Shown: in pieces, positions 27,875 to 37,024 of the stretch
Layout: every line of letters begins with the position of its first letter
How positions within the stretch are numbered: position 1 is the stretch's first letter
DNA from: a cyanobacterium endosymbiont of Rhopalodia gibberula
GTDB lineage: Bacteria; Cyanobacteriota; Cyanobacteriia; Cyanobacteriales; Microcystaceae
DNA: 64,000 nucleotides
Reading direction: 5' to 3'
NCBI RefSeq assembly: GCF_003574135.1
Contig: NZ_AP018341.1
Span: 310,001-374,000 of the forward strand
The notes under the pieces: model-generated
Database searches by the model: none
What the model was told of the DNA's origin: nothing
The model's input: the letters and a program-made list of their open reading frames with translations, nothing else
Translations under genes and position numbers: made by a program

Positions 27875-29545
27875 ATGGGGGAACCAACAACAGCTGAATT
27901 ACTGGTTGAATGTCTAGAAAATGAGGGAGTAGAATACATCTTCGGACTTCCTGGGGAAGAAAATCTTCATGTTCTCGAAGCATTGAAGCATTCTTCGATC
28001 AAATTTATCACTACTCGTCATGAACAAGGAGCAGCTTTCATGGCTGACGTATATGGACGATTGACGGGAAATCCAGGAGTATGTTTATCGACTCTTGGCC
28101 CAGGAGCAACCAATTTGATGACAGGAGTAGCTGATGCTAATCTCGATGGCGCGCCATTAGTGGCTATCACAGGACAGGTGGGAACTGATCGTATGCACAT
28201 TGAGTCCCATCAGTATCTAGATTTAGTAGCTATGTTTGCTCCAGTAACCAAATGGAACAAACAGATTGTTCGTCCTAGTATTACACCTGAAATTACTAGA
28301 AAAGCATTTAAAATCGCTAAAAGTGAAAAGCCGGGGGCAGTTCACATTGATTTACCGGAAAATATCGCCGCGATGCCTGCTGTTGGGCATCCTCTTAAGC
28401 GGGATAGTCAGGAAAAAACCTACGCTTCTTATCGTAGTTTAAATTCAGCGGCCATGGCTATTTCTAAAGCCAAAAACCCCTTAATTTTGGTGGGAAATGG
28501 AACCATTCGGGCCCAGGCCAGTGAAGCGTTAACAGAATTCGCCACTACCTTAAATATTCCAGTGGTTAATACCTTCATGGGCAAAGGGGTAGTTCCTTAT
28601 ACTCATCCCTTAGCCTTATGGACTTTAGGGTTACAGCAACGGGATTTAATTAGCTATGCCTTTGAAAAGTGCAGCTTAGTGATAGCCGTGGGGTACGACC
28701 TAATTGAATATTCTCCTAAGAAATGGAACCCTGAGGGGACAACCCCTATTATCCACATTGGCATGGAAGCGGCTGAGATTGATAGCAGTTATATTCCTTT
28801 AGTAGAAGTAGTCGGTGACATTTCTGATTCCTTGATGGATATCCTAAAACGGGCTGATCGCCAAGGAAAATCAACAGAGGTTGTGACAGGTTTACGAAAG
28901 GAAATTGTCGCTGATTATAAACAGTATGCTTATGATGAGGGGTATCCCATCAAACCACAAAAGATTATTTATGATTTGCGTCAGGTGATGGGTCCGAAAG
29001 ATATTGTGATTTCTGATGTGGGAGCGCATAAAATGTGGATTGCCCGTCATTATCACTGTGATACTCCAAATACCTGTTTGATTTCTAACGGATTTGCTGC
29101 CATGGGGATTGCTATCCCGGGGGCGATAGCCGCTAAATTGGTTCACCCTGATAAGAAAGTAGTAGCCGTTACAGGAGACGGCGGATTTATGATGAATTGT
29201 CAGGAATTGGAAACTGCTTTACGAGTCGGAACCTCTTTTGTTACCTTGATTTTTAATGACAATGGTTATGGATTGATAGAATGGAAACAACTTAACCAGT
29301 TTGGAGAATCAGCCTTTATTAGATTTAGCAATCCTGACTTTGTTAAATTTGCTGAAAGTATGGGATTAAAAGGATATCGGGTTGAGTCGGCAGCCGACTT
29401 GATTCCTATTTTAAAGACTGCTTTAGAACAAGATGTTCCTGCAGTTATTGATTGTCCCGTTGATTATGGTGAAAATATTCGTTTCTCCCAAAAGTCAGGA
29501 GATTTAAAATCTAAGATGGGCATAGCCAACTCAAGAAGAGATTAA
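27875..29545 (+). CDS. 2-oxoglutarate decarboxylase (ThDP enzyme, acetolactate synthase-like)
   Basis: ThDP-dependent enzyme of 556 residues. The catalytic Glu lies in EYIFGLPGEENLHVLEAL, the FAD/structural region in ITGQVGTDRMHIESHQYLD and the ThDP-Mg motif is GDGGFMMNCQELETALRVG...NDNGYG (GDG to N spacing about 27). The overall sequence looks like acetolactate synthase large subunits, and this clade was long annotated ilvB. The member of this clade next to succinate-semialdehyde dehydrogenase in Synechococcus 7002 was shown to be 2-oxoglutarate decarboxylase, producing succinic semialdehyde for its partner. Here the same pair is 155-170 bp apart on one strand. ATG 27875 is chosen over TTG 27860. 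Residual acetolactate synthase activity is the alternative. Confidence 0.85.
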   Translation: MGEPTTAELLVECLENEGVEYIFGLPGEENLHVLEALKHSSIKFITTRHEQGAAFMADVYGRLTGNPGVCLSTLGPGATNLMTGVADANLDGAPLVAITGQVGTDRMHIESHQYLDLVAMFAPVTKWNKQIVRPSITPEITRKAFKIAKSEKPGAVHIDLPENIAAMPAVGHPLKRDSQEKTYASYRSLNSAAMAISKAKNPLILVGNGTIRAQASEALTEFATTLNIPVVNTFMGKGVVPYTHPLALWTLGLQQRDLISYAFEKCSLVIAVGYDLIEYSPKKWNPEGTTPIIHIGMEAAEIDSSYIPLVEVVGDISDSLMDILKRADRQGKSTEVVTGLRKEIVADYKQYAYDEGYPIKPQKIIYDLRQVMGPKDIVISDVGAHKMWIARHYHCDTPNTCLISNGFAAMGIAIPGAIAAKLVHPDKKVVAVTGDGGFMMNCQELETALRVGTSFVTLIFNDNGYGLIEWKQLNQFGESAFIRFSNPDFVKFAESMGLKGYRVESAADLIPILKTALEQDVPAVIDCPVDYGENIRFSQKSGDLKSKMGIANSRRD

Positions 29546-29613
29546 AAACCGCTATTTTTCTAGTAAAGTACACTGAGCTTTTATTGTAAAATCACTTTAT
29601 GAATCCACCTATC

Positions 29614-30146
29614 ATGACAAACGGTATTTTTCGTCTGGAAATTTTATGGTCTTGTCACTTCAGTAATACTTGGTGAGAAATGGTAGCCCTAGTAGGGGAA
29701 ATTAGTTTTCTTTTAACTGTACTATCAAGCTATTCTAGGATTAGTCTCTTCGTCGTTAGCAACATTAATATACTTCAATCTATTCCTCAAGAAATAACTT
29801 TTCTATTCTATGGGATTGCAGGTTCGGTTTATGAAATCTGTCTCTGGTTTACTATCATTTTAAACATTGGAGGAGGCTATAACGAATTCAATAAGGAAAT
29901 AGAGCAATTAACCATATTTCGCCAGGGTTTTTCTAGCAAAAATCATTGTATCAAATTTAAAGATATCCAAGCTATACGAACTGATGTTTAATAAGGGTTA
30001 AATGTCAAACAAAAACTCTATGTACGGCTGAAGCAATGTAGAAAAATTCCTCGACTCGCACAGAATAATCCATCTCTCTTTCAAAACTAGAAAACCAGGA
30101 AGCTGAATTAGCTTGTTTTTTGGGGTTTCCCCTCCAGGGCTTATAA
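29614..30146 (+). pseudogene. ycf4: Degraded photosystem I assembly protein Ycf4
   Basis: Ycf4 is a thylakoid protein with two membrane spans needed to assemble photosystem I. The relic reads IFRLEILWSCHFSNTW, stop, then an open stretch with both spans (ISFLLTVLSSYSRISLFVV and ITFLFYGIAGSVYEICLWF), the diagnostic IILNIGGGYNEFNKEIEQ, LTIFRQGFSSKN and IKFKDIQAIRTDV, then a stop. In shifted frames follow GLNVKQKLYVRLKQ and the C-terminal SISLSKLENQEAELACFLG ending PLQGL. All parts of Ycf4 can be matched, but an early stop and at least two frame changes break it. The intact cyclophilin gene follows, the same order as ycf4-ppiB (sll0226-sll0227) in Synechocystis as I recall it. Confidence 0.9.
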
Positions 30147-30177
30147 TAATTGCCAACCCTAATATTAGAAAATTGAA

Positions 30178-30921
30178 ATGAAAAACTTACTACAGCGTTG
30201 GTCAACTATTTTAGCTTGTTTAGTTTTAGTTAGTGGTTTACTTTTAACGGGATGTTCTAATCCGTCGGCGACTTCTTCTGATGCCAATACTAGCGAAGAC
30301 TCAACTCGATCAATGCTGACTGGTCAAGGGAATCAATTAGATATGGACAATTATGTTCCTAGACTTGAAGGCAAAGCAATAGTAGAAATGATTATCAAGG
30401 GCTCTTCCGTTACGATTGAAGTCAATGGAAAAGATGCCCCCGTCACCGCCGGAAACTTCGTTGATTTGGTTAACCGCGGCTTTTACAATGGATTAACTTT
30501 CCATCGGGTAGTTAAAGAACCCCAACCTTTCGTTGCCCAAGGAGGAGATCCCCAAGGAACTGGAACCGGTAGTTTTATTGATCCTGATACAAAGAAAACT
30601 CGTTACATTCCCCTTGAGATTAAGTTCGAAGGAGATAAAAAACCTATCTATGGTAGGGTTCTAGGTCGACAAGGAGCTTCTCTTAAAAAACCTGTAGTAC
30701 TGCCCCACACCCGTGGGGCAGTAGCCATGGCTCGCTCTCAAATGCCTGATACTGCCTCTTCCCAATTCTATTTTGCTCTGTCAGACTTAACTTTTCTTGA
30801 TGGAGACTATGCTGTATTTGCTTATGTCACTGAAGGAATGAATACTGTAGATGGACTTAAACAGGGCGATCATATTGATTCAGCTAAAGTAATTTTTGGA
30901 TTAGAAAACCTAAAACAATAA
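30178..30921 (+). CDS. Cyclophilin-type peptidyl-prolyl isomerase, lipoprotein
   Basis: 247 residues. The N-terminus is a lipoprotein signal: hydrophobic [15 protein letters not shown] with the lipobox cysteine at about residue 26, then a Ser/Thr-rich linker, so the enzyme should be membrane-anchored outside the cytoplasm. The cyclophilin domain shows [40 protein letters not shown] and the active-site segment [20 protein letters not shown]. It lies 31 bp after the ycf4 relic, with which it was probably once cotranscribed; it may now depend on a promoter within the decayed ycf4. The reading frame is intact. Confidence 0.93.
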   Translation: MKNLLQRWSTILACLVLVSGLLLTGCSNPSATSSDANTSEDSTRSMLTGQGNQLDMDNYVPRLEGKAIVEMIIKGSSVTIEVNGKDAPVTAGNFVDLVNRGFYNGLTFHRVVKEPQPFVAQGGDPQGTGTGSFIDPDTKKTRYIPLEIKFEGDKKPIYGRVLGRQGASLKKPVVLPHTRGAVAMARSQMPDTASSQFYFALSDLTFLDGDYAVFAYVTEGMNTVDGLKQGDHIDSAKVIFGLENLKQ

Positions 30922-30932
30922 TTCCTAAAATT

Positions 30933-31360
30933 TTAATACTCAAATGCTGATTTGAATGACTCGTTGATGATAGCTTTAGTAAGACCGAGTGTAAAATAGT
31001 CCTGGAGTTTGAGTCCGTTGGCTTATTTAACAGACCGTAGTTCCTGAAAGCCCGCGACTACGCTATTGCTAATTTGCAGGATCCTTATGTTTTAAAGTGA
31101 CAGAAAATTATGGGCAGAAAGAGTAGACAGTAGAGCTATGGTAAAAACGGCATTTGTTCAAGTCTGGTGCTATGTAGATAAAATCCCGCCCTAATCCTAC
31201 CGGAGTATTTTGTGATTCGGATAACTTCCATTGAAAATTTGGACGGAATTATCATTACTGTTTCTCAATTAACAATATTAATTAGAGAGGAAAGATAGCG
31301 TTCTTGTTCTAGAAAAGATGAATTAACGTCCATTGAAATCATTTTTCCTAAGTTAGGATA
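30933..31360 (-). pseudogene. Degraded unidentified gene, multiple breaks
   Basis: Minus strand. One frame reads KMISMDVNSSFLEQERYLSS, a single stop, then SKFSMEVIRITKYSGRIRAG ... TRLEQMPFLP and a stop. In another frame it resumes as SNSVVAGFQELRSVK, a stop, and ANGLKLQDYFTLGLTKAIIN ending ESFKSAFEY. The pieces follow in order over about 430 bp and are clearly protein-like and soluble. The family is not recognised. It is convergent with the cyclophilin gene. Confidence 0.6.
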
Positions 31361-31551
31361 TTGAACTGTTTAAACATTTTATACATCACGGTTTATTTCT
31401 TATTGCAAGAAAGCATTTCTTAATTTGATTAGCTACGATTGTATTGTGGACTTATATCTTAGACAATGACATCGCCGTGCTGTTTTCATAGATTTGTAAA
31501 ATCTAAACTACGCAAATCAGTTTTATCGATTCTACTTCGACAGAAATCTTT

Positions 31552-31601
31552 CATCTAGTCTCTCAAGAATAGGGTATACCCTATTCTTGAGAGACTAGAT
31601 G
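31552..31601. repeat. 50-bp perfect palindrome
   Basis: Positions 31552-31576 are the exact reverse complement of 31577-31601, with no spacer; the centre reads AGGGTATACCCT. As RNA it would fold into a 23-bp stem with a minimal loop. It is about 190 bp from a pseudogene and 520 bp from ppk, so it is not an obvious terminator of an intact gene. Confidence 0.85.
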
Positions 31602-32122
31602 GTTCTGTATTATACATCATTGTTCAAAAGTCCTTTAGAAAGCTATATTAAAAAGGACTTCAAGCAACTACTTGTCATATACAAAAGATGAAGAGAAAGC
31701 TTAGTTAAACTGATTTATAAAATTCTATTACATAGATATTTTTAAATTAAAATGGTTGACGACAAACCTTAAATTATCTCTTGGACTGAACATTTAGCAC
31801 ACCGAAGTATTCAAGATAATTTTGTTGACTTTTTTGCTTAACTGATTGCTTATATTTTTTTGCAAAAAAACCTTTTCTTGATTTATGAGAATAAAATAGA
31901 CTAGTTTTTTCTACCATTATTTTAAAATAACTATTGGTGGTTTTTATTGTTAAGGGTTATTATTTCAGATAATCATTAACTTTGTTGTTTCTTAATTTAA
32001 GTTACACTTAAGCGCTCCTGATTATAGATATGACGTTGAGAGAACAAGTTTAATATAAAATCAAAGGCAATAACTCCTATACCAAAATTAGTTTGTGTGT
32101 CTTCTGTGTACTTTAGAAAATT

Positions 32123-34309
32123 ATGTCCCAAGCCAATGTAGTCAACAATATCTTTAACCTTAAAGATCCTCAATACTATTTTAATCGAGAACTAAGCTGG
32201 CTAGAATTCAATTATCGAGTTTTACACGAGGCATTAGACGAACGAACTCCACTTCTAGAACGCCTAAAATTTACCGCAATTTTTAGCTCTAACCTTGATG
32301 AATTCTTTATGGTTCGTGTAGCAGGGTTAAAACAACAAGTAGCTGCTGGTGTAAGTAAATTAACTCCTGATGGTCGTACTCCTTCTCAACAGTTAATTGA
32401 TATTGGTGATCGTCTTCGTCCCCTAGTTAGACAGCAGGATCATCTATTTGAATATACCCTCAAAAATCTTTTAATTGCTCAAGGAATTTACTTAATCAAC
32501 TATGTCGATCTCGATCAAGAACAACGTACTTATCTCCATCAATATTTTGATGATTATATATTTCCAGTACTAACACCATTAGCAGTTGATCCGAGTCATC
32601 CTTTTCCTTATATCTCCAACTTAAGTCTAAATTTAGCAGTTGTAGTTCGTGAACCTAACACGGCAAAAGAACACTTTGCAAGAGTTAAAGTTCCTCAAGT
32701 GCTTCCCCGTTTTGTCGCATTGCCTAAGGAACTACGCCATCAAGAAGATGAGCAGACTGCTATCTGGACAGGAGTTCCTCTTGAACAAGTGATCGCCCAT
32801 AACTTGGAGGCTTTGTTTCCAGGAATGATTGTACAAGAATGTCATCCCTTTCGTTTAACTCGCAATGCGGATTTATCGGTGGAAGAGGATGAAGCTGATG
32901 ATCTCTTATTAGCCATAGAACAGGAACTTCGCAAACGTCATGTAGGTAAATCTGCAGTTCGTTTAGAAATCCATGCTTCTACTCCCAGTAACATTCGGGA
33001 ACGACTGATAAAAGATTTAGTTTTAGATGAAATTGATGTCTACCATATCGACGGATTACTAGGACTCAAAGACTTATTTTATTTTATGTTCATTCCTCGT
33101 CCTGATCTTAAAGAGAAACCTTGGAGTGCAGTTATTCCTGATCCTTTACAACGAATCAAACAAGTTGTTAATGACAGTGAGGATGGCATAATCCAACAGG
33201 AAGGAGAGAATATTTTTTCCCTAATTCGCAATTCTGATTTGTTAGTTCATCACCCCTATTATTCTTTTAGTGCTTCTGTTGAAGAATTTATTACCCAAGC
33301 TGCTTATGACCCTAATGTTTTAACAATTAAGATAACTCTGTATCGTACTTCTGGCGATTCTCCTATTGTCAATGCTTTAATTGCGGCAGCAGAAAATGGT
33401 AAACAAGTAGCAGCTTTAGTAGAATTAAAAGCTAGATTTGATGAAGAAAATAATATTCTTTGGGCGCGACGCTTAGAACAATCCGGAGTCCATGTTGTTT
33501 ATGGATTAGCGGGACTCAAAATCCATACTAAAGTAGTCTTAGTAGTGCGACAGGAAAATAATAAAATTCGGCGTTATGTCCATATTGGAACAGGAAATTA
33601 CAATTATAAAACTGCTAAACTATACACCGATTTAGGTTTATTAAGTTGTCGAGAAGAACTGGGGGCTGATTTAACAGATTTATTTAATTTTCTCACAGGA
33701 TATTCTCGTCAGAAATCCTACCGAAAATTGTTAGTTGCTCCCGTCAATATGCGTGATCGCATGATAGAAATGATTTATCGTGAAGCAGAAAATTGTAAAA
33801 ATGGAGAAAGTAGCCGCATTGTAGCTAAAATGAACGCCTTAGTTGATCCCCAGATGATTAGAACTCTCTACGAAGCTTCCCAAGCAGGAGTAAAAATTGA
33901 CTTGATTGTCCGGGGAATTTGTTGTCTACGTCCAGGAGTTAAAGGTATTAGTGACAATATTAACGTTATTAGCATTATAGGTCGCTTTTTAGAACATTCA
34001 CGAATTTTTTATTTTCATAATGGTGGAGAAGAAAAAATATATATCGGGAGTGCAGACTGGATGACTCGTAATCTTTCTCGTCGGGTTGAAGCCATAACTC
34101 CTATTGAGGATCCATCAATTATGCAAGAATTACAAGAAATCTTGGGAATTATGCTAGCCGATAATCGTCACGCTTGGGAATTACAGTCTGATGGTAGTTA
34201 TATTCAAAGACATCCTGGGGAAAATTGTCGAGAACAGGGTGCGCACGAAATTTTCATGAAAATGGCATTAAACAGTCAACATAAAGAAATAACTGAACAT
34301 AGAGGTTAA
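32123..34309 (+). CDS. ppk: Polyphosphate kinase 1
   Basis: Makes polyphosphate from ATP. 728 residues with the PPK1 order: helical N-domain (YFNRELSWLEFNYRVLHEA and SNLDEFFMVRVAGLK), head domain, then two phospholipase-D-like C domains. The autophosphorylated histidine is in YVHIGTGNYNYKTA near residue 486; the Arg-rich ATP-binding parts LTIKITLYRTSGDS and VALVELKARFDEENN are present, and the second C domain shows LIVRGICCLRPG and YIGSADWMTRNLSRRVE. Full length with no breaks. It is convergent with murF, 46 bp between stops. Confidence 0.97.
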   Translation: MSQANVVNNIFNLKDPQYYFNRELSWLEFNYRVLHEALDERTPLLERLKFTAIFSSNLDEFFMVRVAGLKQQVAAGVSKLTPDGRTPSQQLIDIGDRLRPLVRQQDHLFEYTLKNLLIAQGIYLINYVDLDQEQRTYLHQYFDDYIFPVLTPLAVDPSHPFPYISNLSLNLAVVVREPNTAKEHFARVKVPQVLPRFVALPKELRHQEDEQTAIWTGVPLEQVIAHNLEALFPGMIVQECHPFRLTRNADLSVEEDEADDLLLAIEQELRKRHVGKSAVRLEIHASTPSNIRERLIKDLVLDEIDVYHIDGLLGLKDLFYFMFIPRPDLKEKPWSAVIPDPLQRIKQVVNDSEDGIIQQEGENIFSLIRNSDLLVHHPYYSFSASVEEFITQAAYDPNVLTIKITLYRTSGDSPIVNALIAAAENGKQVAALVELKARFDEENNILWARRLEQSGVHVVYGLAGLKIHTKVVLVVRQENNKIRRYVHIGTGNYNYKTAKLYTDLGLLSCREELGADLTDLFNFLTGYSRQKSYRKLLVAPVNMRDRMIEMIYREAENCKNGESSRIVAKMNALVDPQMIRTLYEASQAGVKIDLIVRGICCLRPGVKGISDNINVISIIGRFLEHSRIFYFHNGGEEKIYIGSADWMTRNLSRRVEAITPIEDPSIMQELQEILGIMLADNRHAWELQSDGSYIQRHPGENCREQGAHEIFMKMALNSQHKEITEHRG

Positions 34310-34355
34310 CAGTTATTGTCCTTTGTTATGAAGCGCAACAAAGCCAATAGACAGT

Positions 34356-35726
34356 CTATGATTTAACCATTAACTGTTCCCGAAACTTTTCTACCACTAG
34401 GTTTAATCCGACAGAATTAGAGGCTTTAAAAAGTAAGCGATCACCCGGTTCGACAATTTCTTTTAATCGTTCAATGAGTTCCTGATGGGTAGAGATGCAA
34501 TCAGTGATAACACCTAGTGCGCCTTGGATAATTTCCTCTGCTTCAGGATCATTGACCAACACTAACAAATGATCAACCTCCACCTCCTTCACCATTTTTC
34601 CAATTTCACGGTGGAATTGTGTTGATTGTTCTCCTAATTCCTTCATAGTTCCTAGAATCGCTAGATGTCGTTTGCCAGGAATTTCTTTCAACAAATTTAG
34701 AGCCGCTTTCATAGACTCTAATCCAGCATTATAGGTCTCATCAAGAATGATAATGTCACCTGACAATTGATATTGTCGAGAACGTCCTTCAGGTAAATAA
34801 ACCTCAACTCCTTGAGTTAAAGGAGTACAATCGAAACCCAGACATTTGGCTACAACCAAAGCCCCTAAATAATTTAAAGCATTATGACGACCTGGTAACG
34901 GTAGAGGGAAATTCATTCCTTCTACCTGTAAAGTTTGGGAATCAATTAATTTTCCCATTATATCTCCTCCTTCAAGCCCATAAGTAATGGTTTTTCCTGA
35001 CCAAACTTTCTTTGCCGTTTGAATTAAAAGAGTATTATCGTGATTGAGAATAGCAAGTCCATCTTTAGACATTTGAGCTAGTAATTCACACTTGGCTTGG
35101 GCGATTGCCTCTTTTGAGCCTAGTCGCCCAATATGAGCTGTTCCCACATTTGTAATCAGTCCAATGGTAGGACGGGCTACTTGAGTCAGTAAAGCAATCT
35201 CCCCTAAAGCTCGCATGCCCATTTCAATCACCACATAATTCTGATCAGTTGTTATATCTAATAAAGTCTTAGGAACACCAATTTCATTATTGTAATTACT
35301 TTGAGTTTTGTGTACCTTCCCCTGTGTTCTCAAGACAGCAGCAATTAATTCTTTTGTAGTTGTTTTGCCAACTGAACCTGTGACAGCTATCACAGGAATA
35401 TCAACTTGATTACGCCACCAATGAGCAATTTGTTGATAAGCAACTAAAGTATCTTTGACTTTAAACTGTGGTATTTTCTTGCTTAAATTTACTGGTAAAT
35501 AGTGATCCACAATCAGAGCTACTGCTCCTTTTGCTATTGCATCTTCTGCGAATTTATGCCCATCAAAATTGCTTCCTCTTAATGCTAAAAATACTTCTCC
35601 TTTTTCAATTAAGCGGCTATCTGTATTGATTCCTTTAGCTTTTTCATCAAAAATAAAGTCAAAAACTTTGTCTAAATTACTTTCAAATAAATCAAAAAAG
35701 TTACTGAGATAAATTTGGAATGACAT
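34356..35726 (-). CDS. murF: UDP-MurNAc-tripeptide:D-Ala-D-Ala ligase
   Basis: Last cytoplasmic step of the peptidoglycan precursor: adds D-Ala-D-Ala to UDP-MurNAc-tripeptide using ATP. 456 residues from ATG 35726 (MSFQIYLSNFF). The N-domain substrate loop is GINTDSRLIEKGEVFLALRG, the P-loop is VTGSVGKTTTKELIAAVL near residue 117, the central domain shows QSNYNNEIGVPKTLL and EMGMRALGEI, and the C-domain has ILDETYNAGLESMKAAL. Intact. Peptidoglycan synthesis therefore seems retained, consistent with wecB and lpt genes elsewhere in the window. Confidence 0.96.
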   Translation of the reverse strand: MSFQIYLSNFFDLFESNLDKVFDFIFDEKAKGINTDSRLIEKGEVFLALRGSNFDGHKFAEDAIAKGAVALIVDHYLPVNLSKKIPQFKVKDTLVAYQQIAHWWRNQVDIPVIAVTGSVGKTTTKELIAAVLRTQGKVHKTQSNYNNEIGVPKTLLDITTDQNYVVIEMGMRALGEIALLTQVARPTIGLITNVGTAHIGRLGSKEAIAQAKCELLAQMSKDGLAILNHDNTLLIQTAKKVWSGKTITYGLEGGDIMGKLIDSQTLQVEGMNFPLPLPGRHNALNYLGALVVAKCLGFDCTPLTQGVEVYLPEGRSRQYQLSGDIIILDETYNAGLESMKAALNLLKEIPGKRHLAILGTMKELGEQSTQFHREIGKMVKEVEVDHLLVLVNDPEAEEIIQGALGVITDCISTHQELIERLKEIVEPGDRLLFKASNSVGLNLVVEKFREQLMVKS

Positions 35727-35753
35727 AATATTTAACTTAAACTCTTTTATCAC

Positions 35754-36963
35754 AAAAATGAACTAAAATTTGGTTATGTTACAGTACCATAAATCACTTT
35801 AGTATATATCTTGCTTTAGCTATAGTTAGGATACTGTGATAGTAAATTTAATAAATCTAATTGGTATCTAAATCATGTTAGAAAGCTTAATGTTATCACA
35901 ATAACTATCTAATTTCAAATGTTCTGAATCAGTAATAGAGATAATTTAACAAGCAGGTTATTTACAAATTAATTCTCCTGAGCGGCTGTTCGGCTATTTC
36001 CTGAATTGTTACTATTATATAGTAATCAACCGTTGGTAGATAAAGCATCAACCATAAGATTATATTCTTAACCTAATCAGTCTGTTTGAAAATTTAGCGG
36101 AATTTTGTAGTGGTTTTTGCTATGCCACCAATTAAATTTACTTTCTAGTTAAAAACTTTAGTAAATTTATTATATTTACTAAATTTCAACAGTTAGTGAA
36201 CATGATTAATCCTAAAAGCACCAACAACTAACTAATCCGTCAGCAATCTCGTCCATTGTTATTCATTATTTCTAAAATTATTTTTTATCGACAGACGATG
36301 TACGTATCAAGCACGATACAGAATTTTACTTATAAGGTTGGGATGGCTCAACTAATACCACTTCCTAGAATTTGGTTAACGACACTAAAATATTTATTTG
36401 TCAAATCCAAAATTCTACGCTTTCAATAGAGCTAAGTTCTGCTTTGAAACAATTTGAGTTAGAAAAGTCATGAGACAGACTTTCATAACTCAAATTATTT
36501 TTAACCAAATTCTTAAACAATTTCAATGGGATATATATGAGTATTTGATTATCCGTTTATAACTTTCAATATACAAAAGATTGATTCAAAAAACTTTCCA
36601 TAACCTCTTCCAAAATGCTCTAACTGAATACAACTATCAAAAGCCCAATGAATAACCCAATGAATTTTTAATGATACAAATATCGAGTCAATTATTAAAT
36701 CTTCTTGTCGTTAAAAGCAGCCGGTGGCTGGAAGACTATGTTTTTACTGATATGGTGTCTGGTTTAGGAGTTACTAGAAACATTGATACTTTGATTAAAG
36801 GCAGTAGTATTTTTCCTTTTGGAAAAGTGGATTTAACTGCTCTAATCTAAATAAAATTGCATTCAAATGAAATCGAGTTAGGTTATAACAACATTAGAGA
36901 ACATAATTGACTTTGACGATATTTTTAATCCCTTCTTCTGTTCAGAATAAGGAAAAGTTTGCT
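35754..36963. other. Gap between murF and the alpha/beta hydrolase
   Basis: Divergent promoters expected. Two protein-like stretches occur on the plus strand: about 36231-36428 (RPLLFIISKIIFYRQTMYV to KYLFVKSKILRFQ, no ATG upstream) and the 59-codon frame at 36671-36850. The rest appears non-coding. Confidence 0.45.
36671..36850 (+). CDS. Unrecognised 59-aa open frame, possibly a gene remnant
   Basis: ATG 36671 to TAA 36850 encodes MIQISSQLLNLLVVKSSRWL ... DYVFTDMVSGLGVTRNIDTL ... SSIFPFGKVDLTALI. The second half has a balanced, protein-like composition (W, D, G, P, charged residues) unusual for chance frames in this AT-rich DNA. No family was recognised and it may be the C-terminus of a larger, now degraded protein. 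It lies 114 bp before the alpha/beta hydrolase region on the same strand. Confidence 0.4.
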   Translation: MIQISSQLLNLLVVKSSRWLEDYVFTDMVSGLGVTRNIDTLIKGSSIFPFGKVDLTALI

Positions 36964-37024
36964 ATGATTTTAAAGTTTTCTATCTGGGAAAGTCTAACTG
37001 ATTATCAACCCTACACAGTCGACA

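Larger units (their letters stand above)
30922..32122. other. Gap holding a relic gene and a 50-bp palindrome
   Basis: Contains the minus-strand relic at 30933-31360 and the exact palindrome at 31552-31601. The 500 bp before ppk have no recognisable gene and presumably include the ppk promoter. Confidence 0.55.

Noticed and set aside
29680-29991. 103-codon open frame as an intact membrane protein gene
   Set aside because: It is the central part of Ycf4 only; conserved N- and C-terminal parts lie outside it in broken frames.
30922-31150. Possible tRNA or structured RNA downstream of the cyclophilin gene
   Set aside because: No T-loop GTTCRA motif with matching acceptor arms was found; the region is better explained as a protein relic on the minus strand.
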